Of a stretch of 64,000 nt of DNA, positions 24,628-36,547 are shown in pieces; the first letter of the stretch is position 1, and every line of letters begins with the position of its first letter. The notes under the pieces are model-generated. The model saw only the letters and a list, made by a program, of their open reading frames with translations, did no database searches and had not been told where the DNA came from. The stretch is from Odiellus spinosus (lineage: Eukaryota > Arthropoda > Arachnida > Opiliones > Phalangiidae). Where the stretch lies: NCBI GenBank assembly GCA_963920705.1, contig CAWUCO010000001.1, positions 278,402 to 342,401 of the forward strand, read 5' to 3'. Position numbers and translations under genes: made by a program.

Positions 24628-24920
24628 CATAAGTAACATAATAGACATAAGTATGCCAATAAAGTAATTTATTTACTAACACCTTGTTATACAGTGATGA
24701 CGTAAATTACGTCGATTTTTTTCAATGACGAAATTTACGTCATCAGCGTTACTCCTATAAAACGGATGTCGCGATATCCATTCGCCAAAGACTAAATATG
24801 AGACTAGACCAGAACATGTTAGTCCAATTATTTTATAGTTCGTGTAGAACAAGCTCTTAGTAAATATTTTGTATGGAAGAGATCCTTAATGGCATACTTA
24901 TGTCTATTATGTTACTTATG
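24628..24920. mobile_element. 293-bp MITE with 7-bp target duplication, splitting an IR splice donor
   Basis: Begins CATAAGTAACATAATAGACA and ends with its reverse complement. The target duplication ACTTTAT is at 24621-24627 and 24921-24927. The interior holds TGACGTAA and AATTTACGTCAT palindromic motifs. It entered two bases into the 5' splice site of IR copy B exon 1, changing GTACGT to GTCATA. Confidence 0.9.
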
Positions 24921-25159
24921 ACTTTATACACAACGCAATACACCGAATATGCATTTGTAGGAATCTTTAGTCCTCGCGAATAATTATCCACCATGACCTT
25001 GACCTCATCCCGTGGCACGATTGTGACACTAAAGTGAAACACTCGTTTAGTCACGCGTTCTCGTAAAGATTTCTAATTATTAGTATTTATAAAAGGCTAT
25101 CACCTCCTTCCTTAAAGTATACAATGCCCCGTAGCTTAATACTTTCAGCGCGGGTAAAT

Positions 25160-26460
25160 CATGCTTCAAGTTTCAGCAAGGTATATTTTGATTGATACGT
25201 GGTTCTGAAAGTGTTATCGTCAGAGCTTTCGCCCGAGGAGAGACGAAAAAAATCCAAAAACTCCAAAACGGTCGAGATACGGAATTCGAGATTGTCCTCT
25301 CTAGCGGTTGAGATTGGAACCAAGTAGGCGGTGCTAATATCGCGATGAACTGTCTAGACGTTTACGGGGGTGAAAATGTATCGACGGAAAACGACTCTCC
25401 CCCCTCTCTCGAAACGAAGTCTCGCCCGGCCGTCGCGAGTTCGGGTCTGATTTACCATGGATTAATTGTAAGTGCCTAAGGATAGACAGCGGAGGAACAT
25501 TTCTTTAAAAAAGAAGCTAAACCAGTCGGCCCGGGGTTTAGGCTTCATACCTCTTACTACTCCCCTTTTTAGTGGATCAAACTTCTACCAGGGTTTTTAG
25601 AGTATTGTGAAGGTTAGAGGCCGAAGGGTTTTCTGGTTGTCCCTTGTGCTTGGAGCACCACCCACAAAACTCTAAACATTAGTTTCTTCCAACACCTAGC
25701 GACAGAACGTATATAATAATAAAAAAATCCATCTTTTTTTATTAAAATGTATTCTAAAATTCTTTGTGTATATCTACTTATATTCTTATAATATTTTTTA
25801 ATATTTATTTTTGGTTAAATTTAAATTTTATTCCTGTCTGGAGCTAGATGGCGCTTTCTTAAACTCGAGTACTATCTGTACTGTGTAAGCCTGATTTTGT
25901 TAACCGCGGATTCGTGGAAGTCCTTGATTCGGGGACTCTCCGAAATTCGTCGCTAGATGGTCCTCCCTGTATAATATTAAGGTTTGAGCCCCTCTCTTCT
26001 TTCCCCTCCTCTTCAGAGATTCCTCCCGCTTCGAACGCCCGTGAACTAAGGGATTTTGCGTGACAGATACGTTCGGCCTCTAACCTCCCCAAATACTCTA
26101 AAAACCCTGCTTCTACAACGGACGGCTTCGAGCGAGAGAGAAAAGGGGGTGTAGCCCCATAAACTTAATACAAAGACTTTTTATCAGTAAATAAAATGTA
26201 TAGCTGGCCTTCCCTAAGTTCGAGTGAAATTCTAAGAATTTACGAGGAGGCTAGGGTTCGATCGCGGATTGCGGTCCTTCTACATTCATTTTGATCCAAA
26301 AAAATAGGCCCTAAATCCAGTTTACCAATTACGGCCGCTACGTTGGTTAGGGCTGAAGAATTTTGAACTTTATCCGCCTGCTGTCTATCCTTAGGCACGT
26401 ATAATTAATCCATGGATTTACTTTAAAAAGAATATACTGGGCCTGGCCGCCTTTCGGCCT
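25160..26460. mobile_element. Fragment of the CACAAGTAAA-family element, split by a nested insertion
   Basis: 25160-25455 and 26415 to about 26460 together match the 5' two-thirds of the elements at 14329 and 48023 (GTAAATCATGCTTCAAGTTT, GCTTTCGCCCGAGGAGA, TCTGATTTAC). The 959-bp element sits between the two parts. Both outer ends are truncated. Confidence 0.7.
25456..26414. mobile_element. 959-bp TIR element with 7-bp target duplication
   Basis: Starts CATGGATTAATTGTAAGTGC and ends with the inverted form GTATAATTAATCCATG, sharing GTGCCTAAGGATAGACAGC inside each end. The target duplication GATTTAC is at 25449-25455 and 26415-26421, confirmed by the uninterrupted family member at 14640. No transposase. 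It is related to the element at 62053-63108. Confidence 0.88.
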
Positions 26461-27390
26461 ACTTTGATAGTATTAAATTACGTGGCGTTGTTTACTTTTA
26501 TCGATTAAATGTGACAGACTTTTGGTATTTTATAAATATTTGCCTTACTTGACGTTTGATAGGTTTTCCCAAACATAACCGAACACGACTGTGTAATCTT
26601 TTCTCGCTAGTAGTTCCTTAACTGTTTCCTCTGTGTATAGTGTATCAGTCTGATGTAAAATACATAATATAACTTATGGTGCTTTGATAAAATCTATCAT
26701 TTTAACTTACTCCTATTTTGAAATTGTAAATTTCTTCTCGTAGCTCTCGCATCTCGCGTAATGTAGATGGTCTTTAAACTTAAGTTTGATCTTCGAGTCA
26801 AAATCCAAACTCTCCTTGGCAGCTTTATTTCGGATTCAACAGGCTTAGTTGGATTCATGGAGATCGTGAATTTCTTCGAATTTAAGGCTCATCGACCAAT
26901 CGAATGTTATTAGAAGTCTCACGGAGATCTCGCCTTAAGGATCGATGATCCTTCAAATTGAAGAAATTCAGGATGTCCCTGAATCAGGCTAAGCGTAGTT
27001 CTGGGTAAATTTTAATTTTATTTCTAGTTCATTTCCACGAAATTGAATGTGTCTAAACTATAGAATTAATTTAAACATTTCTTATTAATTACTAATTAAT
27101 TGGAGTTCCCCTTTAAATGTTTATTACAATAATACTAGATTCTGGAAACAAGATAATTTTAATTATCGCGGTTATTTTCAAGGGAAATTAAATTGGTTAA
27201 TGCTATTTTTTAAAATTAAATGTCTCTCGGGGAAGTTACGTTAACATATCTCATTTAGTAAACAAAAAAGACCGCCTAAAAATCGTTATCACTATTAAAT
27301 GAATTTTAAAGTTAATTTAAAAATTATCTTTAAACTTAATTGAAAATGTTACTCGAGGAAGTTACTTGGAATTGGCTCTAGTTTCATTAT

Positions 27391-27430
<40 letters not shown>

Positions 27431-29385
27431 TCCCCTTAATTCGAACTGAAAATTGCTAGGAAGGGACGGGTAGGCCTGTGACCTTGATTGCCACCTTTGA
27501 TTTTGACCACAATTGAACTTACGTATTTTCTTCACTTTCTTTTGACCACCTTTTGATCGGCTTGAATTCTCCGGCTATCGTCGACCGAGTGCTTTATTGT
27601 ATCGTACCCTTACAATGTATTCATTTTATTATTAGAACAAAGGTGTGCCTCCTTGACCTAGAAAGTAAGCAAGCCGATAATTTAATGTCAATTACACGGG
27701 AGTCATAACTTGAACAGCTGGCCATCAAGAGTGAATCAAGCGTGGGTAACTCACCAAAAAGGCTCATTTTCCATACCTATTATCAAGCGAACCACAAACG
27801 CTATCAGTTCGCGGTTTTCACTTAAATTTGAATTGGAATCTTCTTTAGTTCATGATGTAATTTTAATCATTATATCCCCAGAGATTAGCGAATCTTGTTT
27901 AAAAATAAATTAATCGAAATTTGCTCATTTCCGTACCTATTATGTCGCGTTCAAATATCGCTAGAACTTCCGACGAACCGTAAAAGTCGGACGTAGTTCG
28001 TGCTATAATTTGACAATTTTAAGTTTAATTTTTCTCTAGTTTCGATTAGAAACGTATATCATAACGGTGTTTTACGCGTAAACTCGAAAATGTTGCCACG
28101 ATAGAGCCTATATTATCCGAAACCCGTCACCGTCTGGCCTACAGCGTACCCACCAGCTTTCGCGAGAGGCGGGATACTGGGGAAAGAGGTAAGAGAGAGT
28201 TCGGTAGACTGGGAAATAAATCAAACCATCCTTACTCCCAGGAAAGACTGAAACCCCTATTATTATAATATCAGCGCCATCTGGTGTTTTTTCATCGTAT
28301 TAAATAACCCTTCATTACCGCCTTAATCATTTTTCTATCCGTTAACGTATATACTCCTAAGTTCTTAGCTGGTTCGCTCTTGATTCTAATCATTAAACTT
28401 CATTTGAAACGCAACAAAAGGTTTTAGCGAGTTTGAGAAACTAAGTCTATTAGCATTGTTTGTGGAAGCGTTTCCATGACACTCCTATCATTAAATTTTT
28501 CGCGTCGGTCAGCTTTGTAACTCAAAACTTGTAAAGAAGTTTTATAATTTTATTTATTTTTTTCGAAATGTATTTCTTTAACTTTCCACGAATTCTAAGA
28601 AATGCGAATTTTCTTGTCCATCGTTATTCGTCTTAATTCGAGTGACTTTATTAATAGAAAAAGCTTCGAGCGTTTATCTTCGGATAAACCCAACATCCAA
28701 TTAAATTTTATCCCAATTTACGACTCGTATTTGTTTATTAACAAATATCTGAAAAAATATGAATAACAGAAGTTATCCGATTCCCTGCACTAATTTTCTC
28801 TCTATATCAAATATAATTAAAATATGCAAACAATGAACAACTCATACTTAAAAACCTATTGATTATCTTAATTAATATATTAAATACGACTTAACTTAAT
28901 TTAAGGATAATTATACGAAATGAAATAGTACTCGTGTAATTGTTTTATTTAATTAATAAGTAGGAATTACTTCTTGGATCGAGACAATATATGATTATCC
29001 TATGAATAAAATTCCCGGTTATTTCGTCACAAAAAATATTATTTAAAGCCGTTTTATGACGTCATACCATTGTCACTTAATAAATTTATTCGTTTTGTGG
29101 CGCTTGGTATACTTGAAATAATATTGATCGACTCGCACGATCAGTTCTTATGGTAACTAGACAAAAATTAATCTTAAAATTGTCAAATTATACGACGAAC
29201 TACGTCCGACTTTTACGGTTCGTCGGAAGTAAAGTTCTAGCGATATTAGAAAGTGAGATATGATCAAATTTCGATTAAGTTATTTTTAAACAAGATTCGC
29301 TCATTTCTCGCCTTATAATTATGAAAATTACATCATGAACTAAAGAAGAGTTCAATTTAAATTGAACTGATAGCGTTTGTGGTAC
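27391..29385. repeat. Inverted-repeat-bounded segment in unit 2
   Basis: 27790-28035 (AACCACAAACGCTATCAGTT through CCGTAAAAGTCGGACGTAGT) recurs in reverse complement at 29150-29385. The left arm alone is present at 13600-13835 and 37980-38215 in the other units. The arms probably belong to an old TIR element about 1.6 kb long. The plus-strand frames at 13538-13759 and 27710-27913 lie on the left arm and are not conserved as protein. Confidence 0.55.
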
Positions 29386-30214
29386 GACAAATGATCCTTT
29401 TGGTGAGTTGTCCATTGACTACCGCCTTAAATAATCATTTTTGTAAGATAGTAATTTTAGTAGTGCCATTTTTAATGTTTATTGAACAATACAACTCTTT
29501 TTTATATTCGTGCTGTTACAAGATTAGTTGCATACGTGTTTTTAAGAGTTAAAGACTAAGATTCTTAATATCGAAACGGGATTTTATAAAAGAGACAAAA
29601 ATGTGCTCCAATGAATATCTGGATGGTGTTGTCCAGAAAAACCGGACATAATGCAATCAGCCATAATTTATGTTTATATTCATTTATTTAATTTATATTT
29701 ATTTATTAAGACTAAGAATATGACGAGTCTAGCAAATTTGCTTTAAGTAATTTTTTAATGTGCTTATTATGTCCCATATTTGATGAAGACCTCTTAAACA
29801 ACGCCCGGTAGCTTAATACCAGCAAAGGACAGCGTTTGAATTAGAACCCGTATTGATCTGATTTCGTGGAAACATATTTCTTAATGACTAAGTTTTAAAG
29901 AAGCTCGTAATGTTTTAACCTCATTATATCCATTTCTTTCAAAAAAGTTTGACAAATGTGTGTACTGTTCGAGGCGGAATAATCATATACGTGAAATCTT
30001 AATCAAGCTTTAGAAAAAAAATAGAAAAAACAAATTAGGCTAATTGTTTGAATCTTCTCGAAAAGGTTTTTTGTCACTATGATTCCGAAAATAAATAAAA
30101 GCCTTTAAAAGTAGAATTACCAATTTTTTGCCACAAACCGCGAATATTTTGGCGCGTTTTTAATTTTTCGAAATGTTTGGTTTATTTCCAGCACTCGCGT
30201 TCGCTCGACCCCTG

Positions 30215-30415
30215 CGTTTCGGCTTCACCTCGCTACCGTTGGAACGGGAAATTAAGATGGCGGCCGTTTACGCGCGCGTTCGTTAATTGTGAAATTAAAA
30301 TCGTGTTAATTGAAGTTTAAAGCGTGGTATTTGTTCGGATTTTGTGACTACTGGATGGCATAAACAACCAAGATTCGAATTCAATCAAGGATGAAGATTT
30401 AATCGCGGTAAGTCG
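30215..30415 (+). promoter_or_regulatory. GC-rich promoter-like block (copy 3)
   Basis: Third copy of AAGATGGCGGCCGTTTACGC with the downstream ATTTAATCGCG|GTAAGTCG splice-donor-like site. The YY1-type core and the donor are both retained across the three copies. Inferred only. Confidence 0.35.
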
Positions 30416-31639
30416 AAGACATTTTGCGTATCTTAATTTGCCATTTGGAGTTGGGGACTTTGCTTCAATTTAAGGAACGAAAATAATAGTTTTTTAAAGG
30501 CAATTTTGGGGGAAATAATAATTTTAAATCAATACGCTTTGGGTTAAAACAACCTATTATGTTTTGCAATGTAGATTATTCGAGGAAAAGTATCAGTTGT
30601 AATGATTTATGCTCTGGAATAGAGTCATAGGATTAAGTTGACCTCTCGAGGTTTAAGCGCCTCTATATTTTCACTTCAAGGAGTCACTAATGATAAGGGT
30701 AGATAATTTCATATAATAGTGCTTAATTATTCAAGTAGTTATACATAAATACATTTCATTCAGAATACATTTAATTTTAAGTTATATAATGCATTAATAT
30801 ATCATTTTCAATTGGTATTCGGGGATAATCTGACAAAGTGACACCCTTTCATATTATTTGATAAAAAATATTGCTTGAATAATTTTTTAAAAAGTTTTAA
30901 ACGCTGTTTATAATCACTGGAACATTGCTGTTGAAATGTTTCTTCGAAGTTCTTGTTATTAATGATATTAGCCATCAGCTTGGATATAATAATAGGCTGT
31001 AAAGATATTTAATCAGCTCCACAGCGTAGTGTTCAGGACCAAGCAAATAATGTTACATTGAAAATAAAACTGTTCTTGATCCTATAGCTCGGAATCGGAT
31101 AATGATTAACTTAGTATATCCATTGATAACTAGGCTTTTTTCAGATATTTTAATCTCGGATAAATTAAGTTAATATAAATCCACAGATTATATAAACAGA
31201 CGCGTATCAAATGCTGGATACGAATTAGACCCGGAGATAAAATTTAAGGCTCGATTGATAAACGAATCGCGTTTATTCGAACGGATAATGCGAAGATAAA
31301 AATACGACCTTTCTCGAAATCCGTGTAGAATGAAATATAATAATTATATTTTAATCTAAATTGAAAGGAACAGCGACTAAATTCCTACATTCTAGCTTCG
31401 AGGTCTGAATTAGGGTTAAAATACGCGAAGAAACTCGAGTTTCAAATGTTTCTTATCGGCGAATGAATAATTCGAATAAGAAATGGATAATTTTTTCGCG
31501 AACGGATAATATCTGATTGACATTCAATTAACAAAAGTTCTACGAATTCCGAGCTCTCTACATAATTTCCTTTTAAGTCCGTTTTATATGATTGAGGGTC
31601 AAGTTTGAAGGGACTGGGAGATGATGAAATATTGTATAA

Positions 31640-34600
31640 TCAGTCTTGAAATCCAATGTCACGTGGTGATGATTCCATCGAGAGATAAATTCCCAATTGA
31701 TTCGCGATAATCTCGAAGACGAGGGTTAGACAAGCGATGGTGATTCCGGACAACCAAATCTGAAACATGATGGACAGTTCGTCGATGGTCGTGACAGTGA
31801 CTGCGTTCATCTCAGTGCCGGTGTCACTCGCCAATATTGATCTAATTTTTAAAAACTGACGTATTCTTTTCGGGCCGGTTTGAACAGTTTCCACGAATCT
31901 AAGAGCCCTAATAAGGAATTTTCAAAGATATTAAGGCAATAGGGTCATTCCATGTGAAAACGACCAATGTCCCCGCGGCACCGACTCCGATTTTATTTAA
32001 ACTCCACACATAACTAAAATGGTCATATTTAGTGGGAAATCCCAAGTTTCAAGTGAAAATTCCTGTAATTTTCGGAGATATGTGATTTGGAAGTTTCGTA
32101 GTAGCGGAGCTATTTCTTAAATCCATTATATATGCCAATTTTATGTATTTATATCTAACTAATGAATTAATGCATATCTATGAAATAAATTGCACTTATT
32201 CTAGGCTTGGTGGAGATCAGTTAAAAAATAATAGGACCTCCTTCTGCGAAATAGATTTCTCAATATAAATTCATAAAGTCGCCAAAAAACTCGCAGTGAC
32301 CCCCAAAGTGGATAACTTTAATTGCCTAAAACTAACAGTTATCTTATTTCAATTGAAATTAAATTACTATCAATAAGATTTATTAATGTCCTTTACAGGA
32401 AAAGACATCCAATTCGGCAACTGAGAAAATGGTTCTTACGTAAACTGTCTCCAAAATAAATGTTTTTACGAAAAATGTTAAAACATGGTAGTGGTTTTAG
32501 TGTTATAAGGCTTGGGATTCTAATATTCATAACAAAAGCTAGTTCATTAGAAAGCTTAGATTTTAAGCTACAACATGCAAAAATAAAAAGTTTGTCCATA
32601 GGGTTTTTTCTTGCCCAAAAATAATGCTCAATTATGGGATTTTTTCTCATATTTATTTGTCAAGTTTGAGCCTACTTAATATTATTATTACATTATTATT
32701 ATAAATTATTGTTACAGTTATATCTGAGATGGTTAGTTTCTATTAGATAAACAATTTAAGAAGTAATATGTGTTTTTGTTATAACATATTTGTGAAATTG
32801 AACACCCCTTAAAAACTATAATGGTTTAGCCCTAGTCATGTATATTATTTCTCGACATTTAGCCGTATAAAGAGGCCCAAATAAGGGAACCATACCACTG
32901 TTTTTTACTCTGAGTTATACCCTTTTCAAACGAGGCCTAACTAGCCGGTTTTATCAGATTTAACTGGTGTTTAATCACAATTAACCGAGGTTTTTTGAAA
33001 TGAGAAGGCTTTGTAAACCTCGATGAAATCTAGTTAAACCACGGCTAAGTACGCCTCGTCTGAAGAAGGTAAAAGTAACTCATCCTGTATGTTCATCTGG
33101 GCTGCTGGGCATCGTTTAAAAGAAGCTTGCGATAGTATGAAGCTATACAGTTCGCTGTGTTAGTTCCATATTATCGTGAGTTTCTTTTGAAAGATGCCCA
33201 GCTGAACATAAAGGATGAGATACTAGTTCATTCATTTTTAATTTTAAACTAGGAAATCACTGTTATAGTGTAGCAGACCTATATACTTTATTAGAATTCT
33301 AATGAATCACGCCACGCAAACGTAATTATTAATATACGAACTTTCCTCTATGAAATTTATTTTTAGAATGAATCAGAAGAATGAAATTGCTCCTTATAGC
33401 CTCTTCAGACGAGAAGCAATTAGCCATGGTTTAATTAGTTTGAACTGTGGTTTACTTACCCTTCTCAGTTCTATAAACCTAGGTTAATTGTGATTAAACC
33501 ACGGTTAAATCTGATTAAACAGGCTAGTTAAGCCTCGTTTGAAAAGGGTATAACTCAGAGTAAAAAACAGTGGTATGGTTCCCCTTATTTGGGCCTCTTT
33601 ATACGGCTAAATGTCGAAAAATAATATACATGACTAGGGCTAAACCATTATAGTTTTTAAGGGGTGTTCAATTTCACAAATATGTTATAACAGTAACACA
33701 TATAACTTCTTAAATTGTTTATCTAATAGAAACTAACCATCTCAGATATAACTGTAACAATAATTTATAATAATAATGTAATAATAATATTAAGTAGGCT
33801 CAAACTTGACAAATAAATATGAGAAAAAATCCCATAATTGAGCATTATTTTTGGGCAAGAAAAAACCCTATAGACAAACTTTTTATTTTTGCATGTTGTA
33901 GCTTAAAATCTAAGCTTTCTAATGAACTAGCTTTTGTTATGAATATTAGAATCCCAACAAGCCTTATAACACTAAAACCACTACCATGTTTTAACATTTT
34001 TCGTAAAAACATTTATTTCGGAGACAGTTTACGTAAGAACCATTTTCCTGTAAAGGACATTAATAAATCTTATTGATAGTAATTTAATTTCAATTGAAAT
34101 AAGATAACTGTTAGTTTTAGGCAATTAAAGTTATCCACTTTGGGGGTCACTGCGAGTTTTTTGGCGACTTTATGAATTTATATTGAGAAATCTATTTCGC
34201 AGAAGGAGGTCCTATTATTTTTTAACTGATCTCCACCAAGCCTAGAATAAGTGCAATTTATTTCATAGATATGCATTAATTCATTAGTTAGATATAAATA
34301 CATAAAATTGGCATATTTAATGGATTTAAGAAATAGCTCCGCTACTACGAAACTTCCAAAGCACATATCTCCGAAAATTACAGGAATATTCACTTGAAAC
34401 TTGGGATTTCCCACTAAATATGACCATTTTAGTTATGTGTGGAGTTTAAATAAAATCGGACTCGGTGCCGCGGGGACATTGGTCGTTTTCACATGGAATG
34501 ACCCAATAGAATTTTTTTAATTCATTTTGTTTGCAAACTCTTGAGTGGAGGAAGCGCAACCCTCAAAAAGGACTGTCTAGCTCAACTGCTAGAGCCAATT

Positions 34601-36253
34601 AATTGGGATTAGAGTACTCATCTTCCACTATCGGCCTTATTCTCTCGATTTGTAAATTTTGAGGGAGCCATCTAGTTTCACTCGCGAGAAATCGGAATGT
34701 GACGTAGGTTCCGCCTCACACTTGAAGAGTTTGAATAGGCAAAGTAGCCAATGGGCGCTCGAGAAGACGATTCCGTGTCTTAATTCTTAATTTACATAAC
34801 GAGCCATCGATTGAAAAGTAGGAAATTTCCCTTTATACTCTTATTGGCTTTAGTATCAAGGTGGTTTTACGGATGTTTCTCTAACGCGCGTGAAAACAAA
34901 GTTAAAACATTAATTACAAATAATCAACTTCCTGCAACATTCTTTTCGGTAGCAACGGATTAAAAAATAATGAAGTGTAAAAGGTTTTAATCACAAAATT
35001 TCCGAAATATAATTTTTGGCCCGCGTTTTTCGTTTTCATTTGGGTAATAATATTTTTTTTTGTAATTTCACCCATGAAATGTTTTTCGGTGCATAATATG
35101 GCGTATTTCGCAGTGCCGTTTGGGAAAGAGTCAAATAAATCGGAATTGTATTCTTCAAAGTAGAATGTTTCTTCGAATATTTGATCCATTATTGGAGAAT
35201 TTTTTCTTAAGCGTTCAACGTAGGTTTTTAACGCATGATCACGTTTATAAATTGCTGGTCTTATTCCGGGATATTTCTTGATATCTTCGAAGGTGTTAAC
35301 TCGAACTGCGTTGGACACCATCATCTCGCTCTTTAGGTTCCCCGTGTAGGCCTTGATCAAGACGGACGTCCCCAGTAACCAACCACTCAACATCAATTTT
35401 GCCGAAATTCGCCTCGGGAAAACATCCGCGGCTAAGGGTTCAAGAAGGAATTTACTTTTGTTAAATTATTTTTAATAGTTTTATCAGAAGCGGATGACCG
35501 TCCTTTGAAGTCCTTTATACTCAAAACGTGATGTAAATTCCGCTTTCATCCAAACACGGGGAAGAGGGAGAGAGAGAGAGAGAATTTCCAATTTTCCGTA
35601 GAGAGAGGGTTTGAAGTAGCTCCACTCCCCCCCCCCCCATGAACCAGTAAAAGAGGAAAATTTTCCCCATCAGAGGAACATTGAACTAATATAGACTTCA
35701 CAGGATGGTTTAATCGGCGATTTGTTTTACTAATGATCGAGGTACTCAACGGTTCTGAAGCAGATGAGAAACGTAAAACCAAACGTATTCCAAAAAGGGG
35801 AAACGCTTTCCGATTGACGAACGAACGAATCTCATTTTGAAAAGCCCGCAGACGAGGGATAATAACAGCACACTGACTGTTAGCGAAACCCAAGTTGTGG
35901 ACTCGATTCCCTCCAACGAAAATTTCTTTCCCGCGTTTATTCCATCATTTACGACAGTTACCAATTTTGCTGCTCTTGTGTCCGTCGGAGGGGAAACGTA
36001 TATAAATGCGTTAGAACTTTGGGTTGCAACATTATGCGCACACGAATCGCAGAACTGCAATGGACGAAAACTTAACAATCCGAAAGGTGAATGTAAATCA
36101 ATAGAAGAAAACGTACCTTAGTTACAACGCAATACATTGAATACGCTGAATATAATGAAGCTACATCGGTCGGCGCATTGCTTGCCTTGAACAAAGCATC
36201 TATTGCGACCTTGACATCTTCCCATGGCACGATTGTGATACTAAAGTGAACCA
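31640..36253 (-). CDS. Ionotropic receptor (IR/iGluR-like), copy C, C-terminal exons
   Basis: Exons on the minus strand: 36117-36253 (VHFSITIVPWEDVK, end of S1), 35751-36054 (M1 at STTWVSLTVSVLLLSLVCGL, pore loop at PFLEYVWFYVSHLLQ), 34918-35431 (M3 at MLSGWLLGTSVLIKAYTGNL, then S2 ending MLQEVDYL) and 31640-31907 (M4, stop after DIGFQD). Phases match copy A and all exons are open. Exon 1 ends CTAAG|GTACGT. Intron 3 is 3,010 bp, against about 440 bp in A and B, because it holds the foldback element. Intron 2 holds a MITE at 35479-35732. The exon 2 insertion relative to A is one codon. The 5' exons were not found upstream. A functional gene is possible if the large intron is spliced and upstream exons exist. 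Confidence 0.8.
32918..33071. mobile_element. 154-bp Harbinger-type MITE, left arm of foldback
   Basis: Starts TACCCTTTTCAAACGAGGC after TTA and ends GCCTCGTCTGAAGAAGGTA. The same element in best form is at 44034-44187. It lies at the inner edge of the left inverted arm. Confidence 0.75.
33077..33222. mobile_element. Palindromic element at the centre of the foldback transposon
   Basis: CTCATCCTGTATGTTCATCTGG (shown in part) at 33077 and its diverged reverse complement ending AAGGATGAG at about 33222 form arms of roughly 45 bp around a ~55-bp loop. Noncoding. Confidence 0.65.
33397..33550. mobile_element. 154-bp Harbinger-type MITE, right arm of foldback
   Basis: Starts TAGCCTCTTCAGACGAGAAG and ends GCCTCGTTTGAAAAGGGTA, followed by TAA, the complement of the TTA flank on the other side. 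Same family as 32918-33071. Confidence 0.75.
35479..35732. mobile_element. MITE-like insert in IR copy C intron 2
   Basis: Left end TTATCAGAAGCGGATGACCG and right end CAGGATGGTTTAATCGGCGA are imperfect inverted repeats with CTTTGAAGTCC/GACTTCAC inside. The interior has an AG microsatellite (35563-35582) and a C tract near 35627. A related sequence lies at about 43347-43560. Copies A and B lack it at this site. Confidence 0.55.
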
Positions 36254-36328
36254 CTCATTCAGTCGCGCGTTCTCGTAAAGATGCCAAAAAACGTATAAGA
36301 GAATTTTCGGACAATTTTTAGAAACAAT

Positions 36329-36547
36329 TTTGGTGTTTAAATTAATTTCTAAAGTTTTGGTAAAATTTCAAAAGTAAATGCAAAATCGGATTAATCACAT
36401 TCTTTCAGCCTTCAACAGTGCTTGTAGCGTCCTAACATTAAAAGAATAGTCCGGCATTTATGTCCAAGGTCTTAGGCATCAAACGCCGCCATATTATTTT
36501 AATTTTAGGACATTACAAGCGCTTTAGAAATTAATTTAAACGCCAAA
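36329..36547. mobile_element. Palindromic MITE (CAACAGTGCTTGTA family)
   Basis: TTTTGGTGTTTAAATTAATT at 36329 and its reverse complement ending at 36547 bound a near-palindrome with inner arms CAGTGCTTGTAGCGTCC and GGACATTACAAGCGC. A second copy at about 43098-43347 has inner arms that match better. Confidence 0.7.

Larger units (their letters stand above)
17591..25041 (-). pseudogene. IR copy B, disrupted by Harbinger and a frameshift
   Basis: Homologous exon by exon to copies A and C. Exon 1 is 24923-25041. Exon 2 is split into 24076-24255 and 19458-19581 by the Harbinger element, which breaks the M1 helix after WVSLTV. Exon 3 is 18298-18765 and exon 4 is 17591-17858, with M4 intact. Exon 3 also has a deletion and a one-base shift: its frame stops after KAVMIH, while the shifted frame resumes a recognisable FKSRYDSLMFNLMLPKS tail up to the normal splice site. 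Intron 1 holds two MITEs: one at the donor, changing GTACGT to GTCATA, and one a few bases from the acceptor. No functional receptor can be made from this copy as read. Confidence 0.88.
16106..30208. repeat. Segmental duplication unit 2
   Basis: Same order as unit 1 but expanded to 14.1 kb. Additions are the 4.5-kb Harbinger, two MITEs in IR intron 1, a TIR element nested in another (25456-26414), a poly(A) run of over 30 at 27391-27427, and extra inverted-repeat sequence at 29150-29385. The last is a reverse complement of 27790-28035. Confidence 0.8.
31942..34504. mobile_element. 2.56-kb foldback transposon in IR copy C intron 3
   Basis: The ends GGGTCATTCCATGTGAAAAC and their reverse complement begin arms of about 970 bp (31942-32917 and 33551-34504) that are near-identical inverted copies. 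The target duplication AATA is at 31938-31941 and 34505-34508. IR copies A and B give the empty site. The 630-bp centre holds two copies of a TTA-target MITE and a third palindrome. The 85-aa frame MRKNPIIEHYFWARKNP occurs in both arms, once on each strand, and has no recognised domain. No transposase is visible, so it is probably nonautonomous. Confidence 0.9.

Noticed and set aside
32393-34076. 85-aa frames MRKNPIIEHYFWARKNP on opposite strands as a gene pair
   Set aside because: They are the same sequence in the two inverted arms of a foldback element and have no recognised domain or splice context.
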